Positions 8,850-17,337 of a stretch of 32,573 bases of DNA are shown here, piece after piece (the stretch's first letter is position 1; every line of letters begins with the position of its first letter). Made by a program: the position numbers and the translations under genes. Source of the DNA: an uncultured Oxalobacteraceae bacterium (GTDB lineage Bacteria > Pseudomonadota > Gammaproteobacteria > Burkholderiales > Burkholderiaceae_D); the NCBI GenBank assembly GCA_903862415.1, contig CAIOYD010000038.1:1-32573 (forward strand), read 5' to 3'. The notes under the pieces are model-generated. The model saw nothing but the letters and a program-made list of their open reading frames with translations, was not told the origin of the DNA and ran no database searches.

Positions 8850-10079
8850 CTAGGCCAGCAAATCCCGTAAGGTACGCGCAATGACTTTGGTGGCGCGGCG
8901 CAAGTCTTCCAGGTTGAGCCGCTCATCGGCGCGTTTGGCATGCGATTCGAGCACGGTACGCGGACCGGCGCCATAAATCACACCGGGAATGCCAGCTTCG
9001 CAAAACAGCCGCACATCGGTGTAGAGTGGAGTTCCGAGCGCCGGAATTGGTTCGCCAAATATTTCCTGTCCATGCTTTTGTATGGCCTCCACCAACGGCG
9101 CATTACCTGGCAGCGGCTTTAAGGCATTGCATAACAACAGTCGTTTGATTTCTACGCTAATGCCGGGCATGGTGGCGGCAGCTGTCTGAATCACCTGACG
9201 CAAATTGGCTTCGACCTCGGCCGGATTTTCTTCCGGGATCATGCGGCGATCGAGCTTAAAGCTGACTTTGCCCGGAATCACATTGGTGTTGGTGCCACCT
9301 TCAATCCTGCCTACATTCAGATACGGATGGGTAATGCCCCTGACCTTGGAAAATACTTGCTGGTACAAGGTATTCTGGGCATACAGCGCATTGAGAATGT
9401 GAACCGCACCCTGTAGCGCATCGACACCCGATTCCGGAATCGCCGCATGTGCCATCTTGCCATGTACAGTGACTTCCATTTGCAGGCAGCCATTGTGGGC
9501 GGTGATCACCTGATAGGAAAAACCGGCAGCTATCATCAGATCCGGTTTGACGATATGGTGTTTCAATAACCAGGCCGGGCCGACTTCGCCGCCAAATTCT
9601 TCATCATAAGTGAATAATAATTCTACCCCGCCTTTTTGTGGCCGGACCACTGCTTCGAGTGCGCGCAGGGCAAAGGTGTAGGTGGAAAAATCCCCTTTAC
9701 TGACCGCGGCGGCACGACCGTAAATCTGGCCGTTTTCAATGTCACCGCCATACGGATTTTTAGTCCAGCCTTCACCCGGTGGCACCACATCGCCATGGGC
9801 ATTGAGTAAGATGGTTTTGCCTGGCTGAGAATAGCGGCGCCGCACCACCAGATTGGTAATGCTTTCCAGACCGGCGGCACGGACTTCGGCTTCCGGTACA
9901 ACATGTTTCTCGGCTTCCAGCCCAAACGCCTGCAGCAATTCTGCCGTGCGTTCAGCGTGTGGAGTATTGTTGCCCGGTGGGGTGTCGGTGGGTACGCGGA
10001 TGAGTTCCTGCAGAAACTGCACCTGTTCATTAAAATGTTCGTCTATCCAGTGATCGAGTTGTTGGTCTTGATTCGTCAT
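8850..10079 (-). CDS. M20-family amidohydrolase/peptidase (ArgE/DapE-like) with altered metal-ligand motif
   Basis: A 409-aa cytosolic M20-fold hydrolase: catalytic domain, an inserted lid/dimer domain with the conserved His in GKMAHAAIP, then catalytic domain again. The start at 10079 is preferred over 10103 because GAGAGT lies ~8 bases upstream; the longer form lacks a ribosome-binding site. The usual ligands H95 (NAHGDVVP), E160/E161 (TYDEEFGG) and H380 (ESHAK) are present. Two positions differ: in GRAAAVSKGD a Val (126) stands where ArgE-type enzymes have the bridging Asp, and F187 stands where the GEP-type Glu is expected. It lies 36 bases after puuD on the same strand, so a role in ureide or carbamoyl-amide breakdown is plausible. 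That role is inference; annotation as acetylornithine deacetylase would be unsafe. Confidence 0.82.
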   Translation of the reverse strand: MTNQDQQLDHWIDEHFNEQVQFLQELIRVPTDTPPGNNTPHAERTAELLQAFGLEAEKHVVPEAEVRAAGLESITNLVVRRRYSQPGKTILLNAHGDVVPPGEGWTKNPYGGDIENGQIYGRAAAVSKGDFSTYTFALRALEAVVRPQKGGVELLFTYDEEFGGEVGPAWLLKHHIVKPDLMIAAGFSYQVITAHNGCLQMEVTVHGKMAHAAIPESGVDALQGAVHILNALYAQNTLYQQVFSKVRGITHPYLNVGRIEGGTNTNVIPGKVSFKLDRRMIPEENPAEVEANLRQVIQTAAATMPGISVEIKRLLLCNALKPLPGNAPLVEAIQKHGQEIFGEPIPALGTPLYTDVRLFCEAGIPGVIYGAGPRTVLESHAKRADERLNLEDLRRATKVIARTLRDLLA

Positions 10080-10115
10080 GTCGCTACTCTCAGGTAAATT
10101 CATTTCAGGAAAAGC

Positions 10116-11324
10116 TTAGTTGGCACCGGCTTCAAACCAGGCGGCGATCACAGCGCGCTCGGCATCGGTCATCTGGGTCAGATTGGCCAGCGGCATATTT
10201 TTGAGCTGCACGGCACGCTGATATACCTTGGCCGCATTTTGATGAATCAGTGCCGGGGTGTGCAGCAACATGCCCGCCGGTGCCGAAGCAAAACCGGCTT
10301 GGGTAGGCTGGGCTGAATGGCAAGTCACGCAGCGCTGTTCGATAATGCTCTGCACCCGTGAAAAATCAGTTCCCTGGCCGCTGACGCTGGCATGAGCCAT
10401 CGGTTTGGGGGCAATGGCCACTGCCACGACCAGAAGAATGACTATGCCGGCAGCAGGGAAACGCCAGTCGGTCTTGCCTTTGTGGCGTAAATTGAAAAAG
10501 TGGCGAATCAAAACACCGGCGGCAATCATGGCGGCCAATACCAGCCAGTTATAGGCATTGTTATACGTCATGGCGTAGTGATTGCTGATCATGATGAACA
10601 ACACCGGCAGGGTGAAATAATTATTATGCACACTGCGCTGTTTAGCCTTTTGACCATGGACCGGATCTGGTGCTTTACCGGCCAGCATGGCGTCGACCAA
10701 CTTGCGCTGACCGGGAATAATCACCATGAGTACATTACCGACCATCATGGTACCCATCATGGCGCCGACGTGAATATAGGACGCGCGGCCACTGAGAAAA
10801 TGGGTCAGAAAAAAAGCGGCAGCGACAATAAATACATACATCACCACGCCAAACAGGCCATCACGTTTGCCCAGCGGGGAGCGGCACAGTAAATCGTACA
10901 CCACCCAGCCAGCGACCAGGGTTCCCAGGCCGATGGCGATCGATTGCCACTCACTCAGATCGGCGACCGACTTGTCGATCATCATGGCCGAGGCGTTGAA
11001 GTAATACACAATAAACAGCAGCGCAAACCCCGACAGCCAGGTGGCATAGGCTTCCCATTTAAACCAGTGTAATTCTTCCGGCAGTTCTTTTGGGGCGACC
11101 AGATATTTTTGTGGATTGTAAAATCCGCCGCCATGCACGGCCCACAGTTCACCTGAAACACCTTTGCTGGCCAGATCCGAGCCCGGCTTGGGAGGGCGGA
11201 TGGTATTGTCGAGCCAGACGAAATAAAACGACGCCCCGATCCAGGCGATGCCGGTGATTAAGTGTAGCCAGCGGGTGATCAGATTGAGCCATTCAATGCT
11301 GTAGGAGAGTAATAAAGCTTCCAT
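10116..11324 (-). CDS. puuD: Membrane-bound urate oxidase (urate hydroxylase) PuuD with cytochrome c domain
   Basis: Oxidises urate to 5-hydroxyisourate and passes electrons to the respiratory chain, without the H2O2 made by cofactor-free uricase. The first ~305 residues hold about eight membrane helices of the PuuD type (RWLHLITGIAWIGASFYFVW near the N-terminus, with conserved His such as H21, H64, H233). A periplasmic C-terminal cytochrome c domain follows with haem motif CVTCH at 332-336 and probable axial Met377 in NMPLAN. At 402 aa it has the length of the cytochrome-fused form. ATG 11324 is preceded by a weak AAGAAAG. It is transcribed divergently from a LysR gene and is probably co-transcribed with the downstream M20 gene. 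It fits the hydroxyisourate hydrolase, OHCU decarboxylase and allantoinase genes nearby. Confidence 0.92.
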   Translation of the reverse strand: MEALLLSYSIEWLNLITRWLHLITGIAWIGASFYFVWLDNTIRPPKPGSDLASKGVSGELWAVHGGGFYNPQKYLVAPKELPEELHWFKWEAYATWLSGFALLFIVYYFNASAMMIDKSVADLSEWQSIAIGLGTLVAGWVVYDLLCRSPLGKRDGLFGVVMYVFIVAAAFFLTHFLSGRASYIHVGAMMGTMMVGNVLMVIIPGQRKLVDAMLAGKAPDPVHGQKAKQRSVHNNYFTLPVLFIMISNHYAMTYNNAYNWLVLAAMIAAGVLIRHFFNLRHKGKTDWRFPAAGIVILLVVAVAIAPKPMAHASVSGQGTDFSRVQSIIEQRCVTCHSAQPTQAGFASAPAGMLLHTPALIHQNAAKVYQRAVQLKNMPLANLTQMTDAERAVIAAWFEAGAN

Positions 11325-11623
11325 GTCTGCTTTCTTGATTGAAGCTCATCTGCCACCGCGGGCTCTTCAGACGAGAGGGAGGATATCCCTGTTAAATCGC
11401 GAACCTGGGTATGACACCACTAGCTCCGCTGCGATCATGATGATTAAATGTCAATACAAGTCTGACTAAAAGCCAGGCAGTATATATACCGTCGTTAGCG
11501 CTGCTGATTTACAACGTCAGTCAGTCAGTCTATGAACCAGCATATGAAATATAAGCGCTTTTATATATCTTAATATTGAAATTACAGTATATTCAAAATA
11601 CTCATTTCATTATATAGCGCACC
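11325..11623. promoter_or_regulatory. Divergent control region between puuD and the LysR gene
   Basis: A 299-base gap between divergent start codons with no supported gene. Three symmetric elements stand out. GTATATATAC at 11480-11489 is a perfect 10-base palindrome. An AAGCGCTT core lies within ATATAAGCGCTTTTATAT at about 11548-11565. AGTAT-N7-ATACT at 11586-11602 is 17 bases long and has the T-N11-A form typical of LysR sites; it ends 21 bases before the LysR start codon, as expected for autoregulation. Binding by the adjacent regulator is inference. Confidence 0.45.
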
Positions 11624-12562
11624 ATGGCTCATTTACCTAATCATCTTGACCTGCACTTAATACGCATACTGTATCTGCTATTGAGCGAACGCAATGTCTC
11701 CAGAGTGGCGCTAAAACTGAATCAGCCGCAGCCGTCGATTTCTTCATCGCTGCGCAAACTGCGTGAACTCACGGGTGATCAGCTGTTGGTGCGCGGTGGC
11801 CGTGGCATGATACCCACGCCGCATGGTGAAAGCCTGATTATTCCGGCCAAGCGTATTCTGGATGAAACCGAACTGCTATTTGAACGCAAGCTGCCGTTTG
11901 ACTCCAAGCAGGAAAGCAAAACCTTTCATATTGCTGCACCCGATTCGCTCGACATCCAGTTTTTACCCCTGATCGTTGAACGCATGCGACAGGAATCGCC
12001 CAACAGCCGGATTGTGGTGCATGGGCTGGGTTCCGAAGTGGATTACATTCGTCAGCTCGCCGATGGCGATCTGGATCTGGTGATTGCCAATTGGGATAAC
12101 CCGCCTGAACACTTGCATTTGCTGAAGTTGTTTGAAGATCCCATCGTTTGCACCATGCGCGCTGACAGCCCGTATGCCAAGCGCACCGGTGTTGATGACA
12201 TGACGCTGGAAGATTATCTGACCTTGCCACACGTGGCACCGGCGCAGTTCAATTCAGGCTATCACGGAGTAATCGATGCCCATCTGGCGCGTAACAATCT
12301 GCGCCGCAATGTCGTGGTGGAATCCGCCTATTTCGGTTTGATGCCGTATATGCTGACCCACACCGATCTGGTGCTCACCAGCGGCAAGCAGTATTTGCGG
12401 ATGTATCAAAAAAATCTGCAGTTAAAAGTGTTTACCGTGCCGATTAAATTTCCACCCATGCGCTATTACCAGCTCTGGCATGACCGGGTGCATCAGGCTC
12501 CGGAACATCGCTGGCTGCGCGAACAAATTACGGCGGCCACCAAGCTGCTCATCACGACGTAA
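11624..12562 (+). CDS. LysR-family transcriptional regulator of the purine/ureide cluster
   Basis: A 312-aa LysR-type regulator. Residues ~8-65 form the winged helix-turn-helix (NVSRVALKLNQPQPSISSSL, then LTGDQLLVRGGRGMIPTPHG). The remaining residues form the two-lobed periplasmic-binding-protein-like effector domain, beginning at FHIAAPDSLD. It lies divergent to puuD and only 0 bases from the convergent hydroxyisourate hydrolase stop codon. The position suggests it senses a purine breakdown intermediate and controls puuD and perhaps the divergent uraH/puuE promoter region. No effector can be deduced from sequence. The stop codon TAA at 12560-12562 directly abuts the uraH stop codon on the other strand. 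Confidence 0.9.
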   Translation: MAHLPNHLDLHLIRILYLLLSERNVSRVALKLNQPQPSISSSLRKLRELTGDQLLVRGGRGMIPTPHGESLIIPAKRILDETELLFERKLPFDSKQESKTFHIAAPDSLDIQFLPLIVERMRQESPNSRIVVHGLGSEVDYIRQLADGDLDLVIANWDNPPEHLHLLKLFEDPIVCTMRADSPYAKRTGVDDMTLEDYLTLPHVAPAQFNSGYHGVIDAHLARNNLRRNVVVESAYFGLMPYMLTHTDLVLTSGKQYLRMYQKNLQLKVFTVPIKFPPMRYYQLWHDRVHQAPEHRWLREQITAATKLLITT

Positions 12563-12916
12563 TCAGCTACCGCGATAGGTGGAATACGCCCAGGGTGAAA
12601 CCACCAGCGGTACGTGGTAATTCTGCTGTGGATCAGCGATGCCAAAGGCGATGGTCACGCGGTCAACAAATTTCGGAGTGGGTAAATCGATGCCCTGGCT
12701 GGCAAAATAATCGCCGGCCAAAAATACCAGTTCATATTCTCCCGCCAGCAATTCTGCGCCTTCCAGTAAGGGGGCACTGCAACGACCATCCTGGTTGGTG
12801 AGTGTCGATTTTAATAACTTTTTCCCGTCAGGCGCTATGCTGTATAGCAGCACCTGTACACCAGCGCCCGGTTTGCCAGCGGTAATATCTAAAACGTGGG
12901 TACTAAGTTTGCCCAT
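12563..12916 (-). CDS. uraH: 5-hydroxyisourate hydrolase (transthyretin-like)
   Basis: Hydrolyses 5-hydroxyisourate, the product of PuuD, to OHCU. At 117 aa it has the normal length and starts at the conserved STHVLD segment. The active-site residues known for the family are visible: H7, R45 (QDGRC), H101 (YHVPL) and the C-terminal tetrapeptide YRGS at 114-117, which distinguishes hydroxyisourate hydrolases from vertebrate transthyretin. No signal peptide is present, so it is cytosolic. It is divergent from puuE, with a ~165-base promoter region between them. Confidence 0.96.
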   Translation of the reverse strand: MGKLSTHVLDITAGKPGAGVQVLLYSIAPDGKKLLKSTLTNQDGRCSAPLLEGAELLAGEYELVFLAGDYFASQGIDLPTPKFVDRVTIAFGIADPQQNYHVPLVVSPWAYSTYRGS

Positions 12917-13081
12917 GACGAGTTCCTATATCGAGGTGTTGAAAATAACTATCAGCTAAATCATATACCACCGCGCTCCGGGCACTATATTATTGAGCAT
13001 ATACAAACCATGCCATGACGCAAACACCTGCGGCGGTTTTCAGTCTAACCTGTATTGAACCACTACTGTGAAGAGAACATG
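12917..13081. promoter_or_regulatory. Divergent promoter region between uraH and puuE
   Basis: A 165-base AT-rich gap between divergent genes. TATAT at 12986-12990 and ATATA at 12999-13003 form an inverted repeat with an 8-base spacer, close in form to LysR-type half-sites and reminiscent of the AT-rich symmetric sites near the LysR start codon. AAGAGA at 13071-13076 is the only Shine-Dalgarno-like sequence for puuE. No clear -35/-10 pair could be assigned. Confidence 0.35.
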
Positions 13082-14050
13082 ATGACAACCAGCTACCAGA
13101 ATTATCCGCGTGATCTCGCTGGTTATGGGCGCACAGTGCCGCATCCTGCCTGGCCGGGCAAGGCACGGATTGCGCTGCAGTTCGTGCTCAACTATGAAGA
13201 AGGCAGTGAAAACTGTGTCTTGCATGGTGACGCGCAGTCAGAAACTTTTTTGTCTGAAATCATCGGTGCGCAAGCCTTTCCCATGCGCCACATGAGCATG
13301 GAGTCGCTGTATGAATATGGCTCACGTGCCGGTTTGTGGCGGCTGTTAAGAATGTTTGAAGAGCGTAACTTGCCACTGACTATTTTTGGTGTGGCCATGG
13401 CACTCAAACGCAATCCCGAAGCCGTGGCCGCTTTTCAGCAACTCGGTCACGAAATTGCCTGTCATGGCTTGCGCTGGATCAGTTACCAGAATATGGATGA
13501 AGCCACTGAGCGCACCCACATCGCCGAAGCTGTGCAGATGATTAAAGAACTTACCGGCGCGGCGCCACAGGGCTGGTACACCGGTCGTGATTCGCCCAAT
13601 ACCCGCAGGCTGGTAGTCGAGCACGGCGGCTTTAGCTACGATGCCGACAACTATGGTGATGATTTACCCTTCTGGCAAAACGTTGCGGTCTCCGATCTGG
13701 ATGCCGAAGGTAATCATAAGATGGTGCCGCAACTGATTGTGCCCTACACGCTCGACACCAACGACATGCGCTTTGCCGCGCAACAGGGTTTTAATTCCGG
13801 CACGCAGTTTTTTGATTATCTTAAAGATGCCTTTGACGTGTTGTATGCCGAAGGTGATCCGGAGGGACTCAACCAACCCAAAATGCTCTCTGTCGGTCTG
13901 CACTGCCGACTCATCGGTCGGCCAGGACGCGCCGCCGCTCTGGCGCGTTTCCTCGATTACGTGCAATCGTTTGAGCAGGTCTGGGTTACTCGCCGCATCG
14001 ATATTGCCAACCACTGGCGCAAGACGCATCCTTACACAAAACATTTATGA
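13082..14050 (+). CDS. puuE: Allantoinase PuuE (polysaccharide-deacetylase fold)
   Basis: Converts allantoin to allantoate. The protein (322 aa) belongs to the cofactor-independent PuuE type, built on a NodB/polysaccharide-deacetylase-like barrel rather than the zinc amidohydrolase AllB. Characteristic stretches are YPRDLAGYGRTVPHPAWPG at the N-terminus, LNYEEGSE, EIACHGLRWISYQ, and SVGLHCRLIGRPGR near the C-terminus. ATG 13079 and ATG 13082 are both possible; the latter has better spacing to AAGAGA. A longer TTG start at 13055 is unlikely. The stop TGA overlaps the start of the next gene (ATGA at 14047-14050), so the two are translationally coupled and form an operon. Confidence 0.94.
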   Translation: MTTSYQNYPRDLAGYGRTVPHPAWPGKARIALQFVLNYEEGSENCVLHGDAQSETFLSEIIGAQAFPMRHMSMESLYEYGSRAGLWRLLRMFEERNLPLTIFGVAMALKRNPEAVAAFQQLGHEIACHGLRWISYQNMDEATERTHIAEAVQMIKELTGAAPQGWYTGRDSPNTRRLVVEHGGFSYDADNYGDDLPFWQNVAVSDLDAEGNHKMVPQLIVPYTLDTNDMRFAAQQGFNSGTQFFDYLKDAFDVLYAEGDPEGLNQPKMLSVGLHCRLIGRPGRAAALARFLDYVQSFEQVWVTRRIDIANHWRKTHPYTKHL

Positions 14051-15804
14051 CAATTACTTTGCACCAGTTGAACAGCTGTACCGCCAGCCATTTTGTTGAA
14101 CTGTTGAGCGGCATTTATGAACACTCACCGTGGATTCCTCAGCGGGCAGAAGTGCAGCGTCCCTTTGTTTCGCTGGCGGCACTCAAAATTGCCATGCAGC
14201 AGGTGGTTGCCCAGGCCAGTGGACAAGAACAGTTGGGGCTGATTTGTGAACATCCCGATCTGGCAGGAGCTGCAGCGCTGTCGGGAGAACTTACACCCGA
14301 ATCGACGGGTGAACAATCGCAGGTGGGTTTGCTCAATTGCAGTCCGGAGCAGCTCGACGTCATCAGCGCACTCAATAGCGCGTATCGTGCCCGGTTTGGT
14401 TTTCCCTTTATTATCGCCGTCAAGGGCCCCGATGGACGCGGGCTCAAACGCAATGACATCATCAGTGCCTTCATGCGGCGGGTGAAAAATCAGCGTGCAG
14501 AAGAACTCAGCGAGTGTCTGCAGCAGATTAACCGCATTGCCGAAATGCGCCTCAATGATTTGTTTAACGTGACGCTCGAGTTTGGCAATGACATCATGGC
14601 ACAGGCCGAGGTGATTGGTAGCTGGAGTGATGAAGCTGTCGGATTGACCTGTGCTTTCCTGACTCCGGCGCACCGGAAAACGGCAAACCAGCTCGCTGAG
14701 TGGATGTGCGCTGCTGGTATGCAGGTTAGTATTGACGCCATCGGTAATGTGGTCGGCCGTTATCTGTCGGATCAGCCGGATGCCAAAACCCTGATCACAG
14801 GCTCGCATTATGACACCGTCTGCAATGCAGGAAAATACGATGGACGCGAAGGGATTTTGCTGGCGATTGCGGTCGTGCGGCATTTGCATGCGCGTGGTGA
14901 AAAGCTACCATACCATCTTGAGGTCATCGGTTTTTCAGAAGAAGAGGGCGTGCGCTTTAAAAGCACCTTCTTGGGCAGCAACGCTGTGATCGGGAAGTTT
15001 GATCTGAGTTTGCTCGATAAAACCGATGCCGCTGGTGTTGTCATGCGCGAGGCGCTCACCGAAGCCGGTCATGACGTCAGCTGCATTGCCGCTATTGCGC
15101 GTAACCCGCAAGATATACTCGGCTTTGTTGAAGTGCACATTGAGCAGGGCCCGGTACTGCTGCAAAAAAATCTGCCAGTGGGAATTGTTTCTTCCATTGC
15201 TGGCAGCAGTCGCTTCTTGGTTGAATTCACTGGTGTGGCCAGTCATGCCGGCACCACGCCAATGGACATGCGCAAGGATGCGGCGGTGGCGGCGGCCGAA
15301 ATTATTCTTTTTATAGAAAAACGCTGTGCGATGGTAGCAGCACTTGTTGGCACCGTTGGACAATTGCAGGTGCCTGAGGGTTCCGTCAACGTGATCCCGC
15401 AGCGCTGTGTCTTTTCCATGGATATCCGCGCAGCTGACAATCTGGTCCGCGAAGCTGCCGTGGCCGCCATTTTGCAGCAAATTGACACCGTCTGCCAGCG
15501 CCGCGGAATTGAGTTTTCCATCAATAAAATTATCGACATCCCGGCCGTGCAGTGCGCCCCGTGGTTAATGAACCAATTGCAGCGTGCAACCGAAAACGCT
15601 GGCGTGCCGGTGGTGGTGTTACCTTCCGGCGCCGGCCACGATGCCATGGCAATGGCCAACATCACCGATGTGGCGATGTTGTTTACCCGTTGCGGCAATG
15701 GCGGTATCAGCCACAATCCGCTCGAAACCATGACCGCCGATGATGCCGAACTTTCTGCTCAGATCTTTCTCGACTTTTTGCGACAGCTCAAGCCGCAAGC
15801 ATAA
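14047..15804 (+). CDS. Fused OHCU decarboxylase (UraD) - allantoate amidohydrolase (AllC)
   Basis: A 585-aa two-enzyme fusion. Residues 1-165 are an OHCU decarboxylase, which makes S-allantoin: the catalytic EHPDLAG with H69 and the FGFPFIIAVKG segment are present. Residues ~170-585 are an M20-fold allantoate amidohydrolase, which releases ammonia and CO2 from allantoate. Its metal and active-site motifs are intact: H254 (GSHYDTV), D265 (YDGREG), E299/E300 (EEEGVRF), H364 (EVHIEQGP) and H556 (GISHNP). PuuE, which acts between these two steps, is the immediately upstream overlapping gene. The flanking enzymes of the PuuE step are thus joined in one chain. Neither half shows truncation or frameshift. 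The fusion is read directly from one uninterrupted frame. Confidence 0.93.
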   Translation: MTITLHQLNSCTASHFVELLSGIYEHSPWIPQRAEVQRPFVSLAALKIAMQQVVAQASGQEQLGLICEHPDLAGAAALSGELTPESTGEQSQVGLLNCSPEQLDVISALNSAYRARFGFPFIIAVKGPDGRGLKRNDIISAFMRRVKNQRAEELSECLQQINRIAEMRLNDLFNVTLEFGNDIMAQAEVIGSWSDEAVGLTCAFLTPAHRKTANQLAEWMCAAGMQVSIDAIGNVVGRYLSDQPDAKTLITGSHYDTVCNAGKYDGREGILLAIAVVRHLHARGEKLPYHLEVIGFSEEEGVRFKSTFLGSNAVIGKFDLSLLDKTDAAGVVMREALTEAGHDVSCIAAIARNPQDILGFVEVHIEQGPVLLQKNLPVGIVSSIAGSSRFLVEFTGVASHAGTTPMDMRKDAAVAAAEIILFIEKRCAMVAALVGTVGQLQVPEGSVNVIPQRCVFSMDIRAADNLVREAAVAAILQQIDTVCQRRGIEFSINKIIDIPAVQCAPWLMNQLQRATENAGVPVVVLPSGAGHDAMAMANITDVAMLFTRCGNGGISHNPLETMTADDAELSAQIFLDFLRQLKPQA

Positions 15805-15828
15805 CATTCACAACCAGAAAACCACGCC

Positions 15829-17190
15829 ATGACGACAACCTTGTTGATCAAAAACGCCCGTGTGCTGGTCACCATGGACGAGCAACGGCGAGAAATTGCC
15901 GACGGTGCCCTCTTTATACGCAACAACGTGATTGAGCAGGTCGGTTACAGCGCAGATTTACCTGCAGAAGCGGATGACGTCATCGATGCCAGTGGGCACG
16001 TGGTTGTTCCCGGGCTGATTAATACCCATCACCACATGTACCAAAGCCTGACCCGGGTGATCCCTGCGGCGCAAAATGGTGAGCTCTTTAACTGGCTCAC
16101 CAATCTGTATCCCATCTGGGCCAACCTGACGCCGGCGATGGTGCAGGTGTCAACCCTGACCGCCATGGCCGAATTAATGCTCTCCGGTTGTACCACCAGC
16201 AGCGACCATCTGTATATTTATCCGAATGGTTGCCGTCTTGACGACAGTATTGAGGCGGCTCAGCAAATCGGTATGCGTTTTCATGCTGCGCGCGGCTCAA
16301 TGAGTGTCGGGCAATCCAAAGGCGGATTGCCACCTGACAGGGTGGTGGAGCAGGAAGCGGCGATTCTTAAAGATACCCAGCGGCTCATCGAAAGTTATCA
16401 TGACGCCAGCCGTTATGCCATGCAGCGTATCGTGGTGGCACCCTGTTCGCCGTTTTCGGTCTCGCCCGCACTGATGCGCGAGTCGGCTCTGCTGGCGCGC
16501 AGTTACGGCGTGTCCTTACATACTCATCTGGCCGAGAACGCCAATGACATTGCCTACAGTCGCGAAAAATTCAATCTGACACCGGCGCAATATGCCGGGG
16601 AATGCGGTTGGGTTGGGCCGGACGTCTGGCATGCCCATTGTGTGCAGCTCGATGATGATGGCATTGCCCTGTTTGGTCGTACCGGGACCGGAGTTGCTCA
16701 TTGCCCCTGTTCAAATATGCGCTTAGGTTCGGGTATTGCGCCCATACGCAAGATGCTCGATGCTGGCGTTGCTGTCGGACTCGGTGTGGATGGCTGTGCT
16801 TCAAACGATTCCGGCCATCTGCTCGGTGAAGTGCGTCAGGCCATGCTGTTGCAGCGGGTGGGCTTTGGTCCGGACGCCATGACGGCTCGTCAGGCGCTGG
16901 AAATTGCCACCCTGGGTGGTGCTAAAGTCCTCAATCGTGACGATATCGGCGCACTCAAACCGGGCATGGCCGCCGATGTGGTGCTATTCAGTCTGGATCA
17001 GATCGCCTACGCCGGTGCTCTGCACGATCCGGTGGCAGCTCTGGTATTTTGCACCCCTGCTAACGTAGCCTGCAGCATCATCAACGGCCGCGTGGTAGTG
17101 CGCAATGGTTTGCTGATCTCAATGGAATTGCCTATCGTGCTGGAACGTCACAATCAGCTGGCACAGCAACTGGCTGAGTTGGCGCGGTGA
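15829..17190 (+). CDS. 8-oxoguanine deaminase-like amidohydrolase (TRZ/ATZ family)
   Basis: A 453-aa cytosolic amidohydrolase-superfamily deaminase. The metal site is complete: H67 and H69 in NTHHHMYQ, the HTHLAE segment (H231-E236), H268/H270 in WHAH, and D321 in GVDG. The overall pattern, with CASNDSGHLLGE after the metal Asp, resembles 8-oxoguanine deaminases and hydroxydechloroatrazine hydrolase relatives. In this cluster 8-oxoguanine deaminase makes the best sense, since its product is urate, the substrate of PuuD. Guanine deaminase or another triazine-type hydrolase remains possible. It begins 24 bases after the UraD-AllC fusion on the same strand, probably the last gene of a puuE operon. 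No strong ribosome-binding site is visible. Confidence 0.85.
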   Translation: MTTTLLIKNARVLVTMDEQRREIADGALFIRNNVIEQVGYSADLPAEADDVIDASGHVVVPGLINTHHHMYQSLTRVIPAAQNGELFNWLTNLYPIWANLTPAMVQVSTLTAMAELMLSGCTTSSDHLYIYPNGCRLDDSIEAAQQIGMRFHAARGSMSVGQSKGGLPPDRVVEQEAAILKDTQRLIESYHDASRYAMQRIVVAPCSPFSVSPALMRESALLARSYGVSLHTHLAENANDIAYSREKFNLTPAQYAGECGWVGPDVWHAHCVQLDDDGIALFGRTGTGVAHCPCSNMRLGSGIAPIRKMLDAGVAVGLGVDGCASNDSGHLLGEVRQAMLLQRVGFGPDAMTARQALEIATLGGAKVLNRDDIGALKPGMAADVVLFSLDQIAYAGALHDPVAALVFCTPANVACSIINGRVVVRNGLLISMELPIVLERHNQLAQQLAELAR

Positions 17191-17337
17191 TTTCACTTAT
17201 CCCCATTTGACACCTTCCCCACAAAAGCCTATAAATAGAGTTGTTACACGGGAATTCCATACCTTGCTGTTTCCGGGCATGTTTTTTTTGCATGGCAAAA
17301 TTGGAATTGCCTCCAGCGCTGCAACCGGAGAACTGTC

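Noticed and set aside
14125-14889. Long minus-strand open frame (254 codons)
   Set aside because: Antisense to the UraD-AllC fusion with intact motifs; no ribosome-binding site or family signal.
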